The notes below the pieces were generated by a model. The model saw only the letters and a program-made list of their open reading frames with translations. It searched no databases and was not told the origin of the DNA. 22,651 nucleotides of DNA from assembly GCA_036939755.1 (NCBI GenBank), contig JALLAZ010000119.1, positions 1 to 22,651 of the forward strand, read 5' to 3'. The DNA comes from Stephanodiscus triporus. Taxonomy: Eukaryota; Bacillariophyta; Thalassiosirophyceae; Thalassiosirales; Thalassiosiraceae. Below are positions 20,838-22,651 of this stretch, in pieces; the first letter of the stretch is position 1; every line of letters begins with the position of its first letter. Both the position numbers and the translations under genes were made by a program.

Positions 20838-21528
20838 TTAGGAGGAACTGCCGCCTCCGCCGAGGGAACCGCTACCGTAATAGCTTCCCCCACTCCCATA
20901 GGAGGAGCTGCCGCCGCTCCCGTAGGAACTGCCACCGCCACTCCCGCCAAGGGAGCTGCTCCCGTAGGCCGAGCCCTCGCCACCCCCATAGGAGGTGCCG
21001 CCGCCGCCGCTCCCGTAAGAGGAACTCCCGCCGCCAGCGCCGCTGCCCCCAGGCCGCGAGTGCGACCCGTACGATGAAGACGAGTCAATGCCGTCAATGC
21101 CCGCGGTCCTCGATAAGTCGATGTCGCTGAGGTCCCCGCCGGCTCCCGCCCCTTTATTTGTCGTCGTCGTTGCGGTCGCGTTGTCGTCGTTCTCGAATCC
21201 CATGACGGACAACGCCCTTCCCCCCAGCGACGCGTCGTCGTCGCCTCCCCCCCCATCGGAGCGTCCTCCTTGTACGAAGACGGATTTTGCCTGGAATATC
21301 ATCGTCGATCGAAGGCGGGGCCGTCCTCGTCATCATCGATGACGGCGGCAATCTTCGGACGGCCCGGCCTCCGCCGCCATCCTCCGCCGCCGCCGTCGCG
21401 GCGATGGCGCGACGGGAGGTCGACAGGGCAATCAAGATCAAAGGGAGAAGGAGGGACGGTAAAAGAAGAAGACAACATTGCCGCCGACTCCGACGCCGAC
21501 GCCGACGACGAAGGTCGTCGGGCGTCAT
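20838..21528 (-). pseudogene. secreted Gly/Ser/Tyr-rich protein, one apparent frameshift
   Basis: The ATG at 21528 begins MTPDDLRRRRRRRSRRQ followed by a long hydrophobic core (CCLLLLPSLLLPLILIALS) and AIAATAAA, a clear signal peptide or signal anchor. This frame runs to about 21296 (APPSIDDD). The coding text then continues one base over as IFQAKSVFVQGGRSDGGGGD and on to the stop at 20838. One surplus base (or two missing) near 21296-21303 explains the break. The last 75 residues are low-complexity repeats of the type SSYGSGG with Tyr at regular spacing, as in structural or adhesive extracellular proteins. Together the parts would give about 230 residues. Upstream, another frame is open from 21844 with no recognisable features; I take it as 5' flank. 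No enzyme domain is visible. Confidence 0.5.
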
Positions 21529-21811
21529 GGGAGGATTTTTTTTTGTTTCCCTCACGGCCGCCCCGGACGCGAGCGAAGGAAGTCTTGTCGCAGCCGTTGT
21601 GGCCCACAATACCACCATAGCATATATGCGGCAATATTGCGCCGGGAGCTAGCTTTTCCCATTTCTGAAATATCATCGTATTTTTGGCTCTGGCTATTGC
21701 CACTTCACTTTCACTGTTGTCGGTCATGGTGATTGTGGGGGGGGAGCTGTTTGGCAGGTATTTTTGTAATACCCGCAACTGCGACAAACTCCCAGCGATC
21801 TCCCTCTCAGA

Positions 21812-21855
21812 GAGCTCCCTGTGAGCTTCCCATGAGCTCCCCATGAGCTCCCCAT
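21812..21855. repeat. 11-bp tandem repeat, four copies
   Basis: Units of GAGCTCCCCAT or one- to two-base variants start at 21812, 21823, 21834 and 21845, with a decayed fifth unit after 21856. The period is not a multiple of three, so it is not expected inside a conserved coding frame. It sits between the two minus-strand genes. Confidence 0.85.
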
Positions 21856-21859
21856 GAAC

Positions 21860-22651
21860 TCACAATCCGACAGACACATGACTCATGTGCTTTACACAGG
21901 CACAATAGTCCCTCCCTTCGACTTCATTGTCGTCATCGCCGTTGTCGTCTTCTTCTTCGGGGGCGTCCTCCACGGTGGCGATCGCGGCCAGAATGACGCT
22001 TGCCTTCTGCCTTCAATCCCACGTAGACAATGGGGAGTCCAAATCCGACCATGGCTCGTGTTCTTGGGAAATCTGTTCCTCCAAACCTGGAGCATCATTG
22101 TCATCTTCGTTCGCGCCCGATCTCGTCTTCCCTTCCAGGCTGGCATTTTCATGCCCCTCGGACTCGCCGGAAGACGCGGCTGTCATTCCCTCCGGGTTGG
22201 CCGAGGCGCCGTTGTCCGCCTCCTCGACATTCTCTGGGTCCTTCTCCACCACAACAACATTGCGGTGCCCCTCGTCGCGAATTGCCGGGCGAGCGCGAGC
22301 GCTCGCCCCGTCTGTCTGCGCAGGAGTCGGGGACACGACAACATGACGTCGGCGTCGTCGACCGCGACCTTGGCGGCGGGAGGGACTGAGGACGAGGAGG
22401 ACGAGGAGGGCGAGGAGGACAAGGAGGACGAGGAGGACGAGGAGGACGAGGAGGATGAGGAGGAGGGAGTCGGATCCCTCTCCCCCCTTGCACCATGCTC
22501 CCCTTGGAACAGGAACTCCTCCAGGTTGAGGTACTGTACGTTTGACCTCAATTTACCATCGGGTCCCTGAAAATCGAGAATTTTGCTTCCCCCCCACTGA
22601 GACTTTTGTTGGGAAGGTCAAAAAAATAGGAAGTCCCACTTGGGGCATGGT
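21860..22651 (-). CDS. poly-Ser / acidic protein, partial at the right edge, frame disrupted
   Basis: The minus strand is protein-like from about 22604 (QWGGSKILDFQGPDGKL, then NVQYLNLEEFLFQGEHG), through a poly-Ser run, to about 22355 (AAKVAVDDADV). It continues one frame over (VVVSPTPAQTDGASARARPA; NVVVVEKDPENVEEADN) to a TGA at 22013-22015. After that stop the same frame stays open for about 50 codons (KASVILAAIATVEDAPEEED) to a second stop at 21860. There is no start in the window, so the 5' part lies beyond 22651. AG dinucleotides preceded by a T-rich tract near 22607 could be an intron acceptor. No family is recognised. One missing base near 22340 would explain the frame change. Whether the gene ends at 22013 or 21860 is open. 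Confidence 0.4.
22388..22467. repeat. GGA/GAC triplet repeat encoding poly-Ser (minus strand)
   Basis: About 80 bases of GAGGAC-type triplets. Read on the minus strand in the frame of the flanking coding text they give a nearly pure Ser run. Such runs are common in diatom proteins and vary in length. Confidence 0.85.

Noticed and set aside
21299..21844. 181-codon minus-strand ORF overlapping the signal-peptide frame
   Set aside because: The stretch upstream of 21528 is open but begins in an 11-bp tandem repeat. Downstream it is Ser/Arg/Gly low complexity, while the alternative frame encodes a clear signal peptide.
22013..22015. TGA as a selenocysteine codon
   Set aside because: Diatoms do use selenocysteine, but the local context (STWD, then RQKAS) matches no selenoprotein motif I know and no SECIS hairpin was recognised.
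1..22651. CRISPR arrays, tRNA, rRNA, bacterial operons
   Set aside because: No regularly spaced repeats with unique spacers, no cloverleaf or rRNA signature was recognised by eye, and spliced genes with organelle-targeting leaders indicate eukaryotic nuclear DNA.

Overview
The window looks like nuclear DNA of a diatom, probably a centric Thalassiosira-like species. Four observations support this. A nuclear gene for the chloroplast ATP synthase gamma subunit carries a bipartite plastid leader with an 'ATASA/F' cleavage site, typical of diatoms. Four genes have short GT-AG introns (86-182 bp). The proteins include long disordered, Ser-, Asp- or Gly-rich segments. There is no sign of bacterial operons or Shine-Dalgarno sites.

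Layout. 1-1300: palindrome-rich repeat DNA, then a GC-rich gene whose reading frame is broken several times and whose last block encodes a C-terminal membrane segment. 1300-2400: gene-poor DNA with a second copy of a 52-bp repeat and a Cys-rich ORF relic. 2405-5415: an intact head-to-head pair, the plastid AtpC (-) and the mitochondrial glycine cleavage T protein (+, one intron). 5416-6171: degenerate ORF fragments. 6172-13779: two genes in tandem on the minus strand, a long coiled-coil protein and a 1490-residue DENND4-like Rab-GEF candidate with DENN, PPR and Cys4 zinc-ribbon-like parts. 14209-18255: a 1290-residue protein of unknown family (three exons), head-to-head with the DENN gene. 18256-19618: gene-poor DNA with a (TC)28 microsatellite. 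19619-22651: three GC-rich, low-complexity genes, all with broken frames: one resembling DUF3427-type domains, one secreted Gly/Ser/Tyr-rich protein, and one poly-Ser protein that runs off the right edge.

The genes do not form one pathway. AtpC (photophosphorylation) and GcvT (photorespiratory glycine oxidation) are both tied to light-driven metabolism and share one 453-bp intergenic region. The DENN protein points to Rab-controlled vesicle traffic. The main puzzle is the contrast between the intact 2.4-18.3 kb core and the frame-broken, homopolymer-rich flanks. Either the flanking genes are decaying, or the sequence there has single-base errors at G/C runs. No clearly new multi-gene system is visible. 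The strongest candidates for novelty are the 1290-aa protein and the broken genes at both ends.
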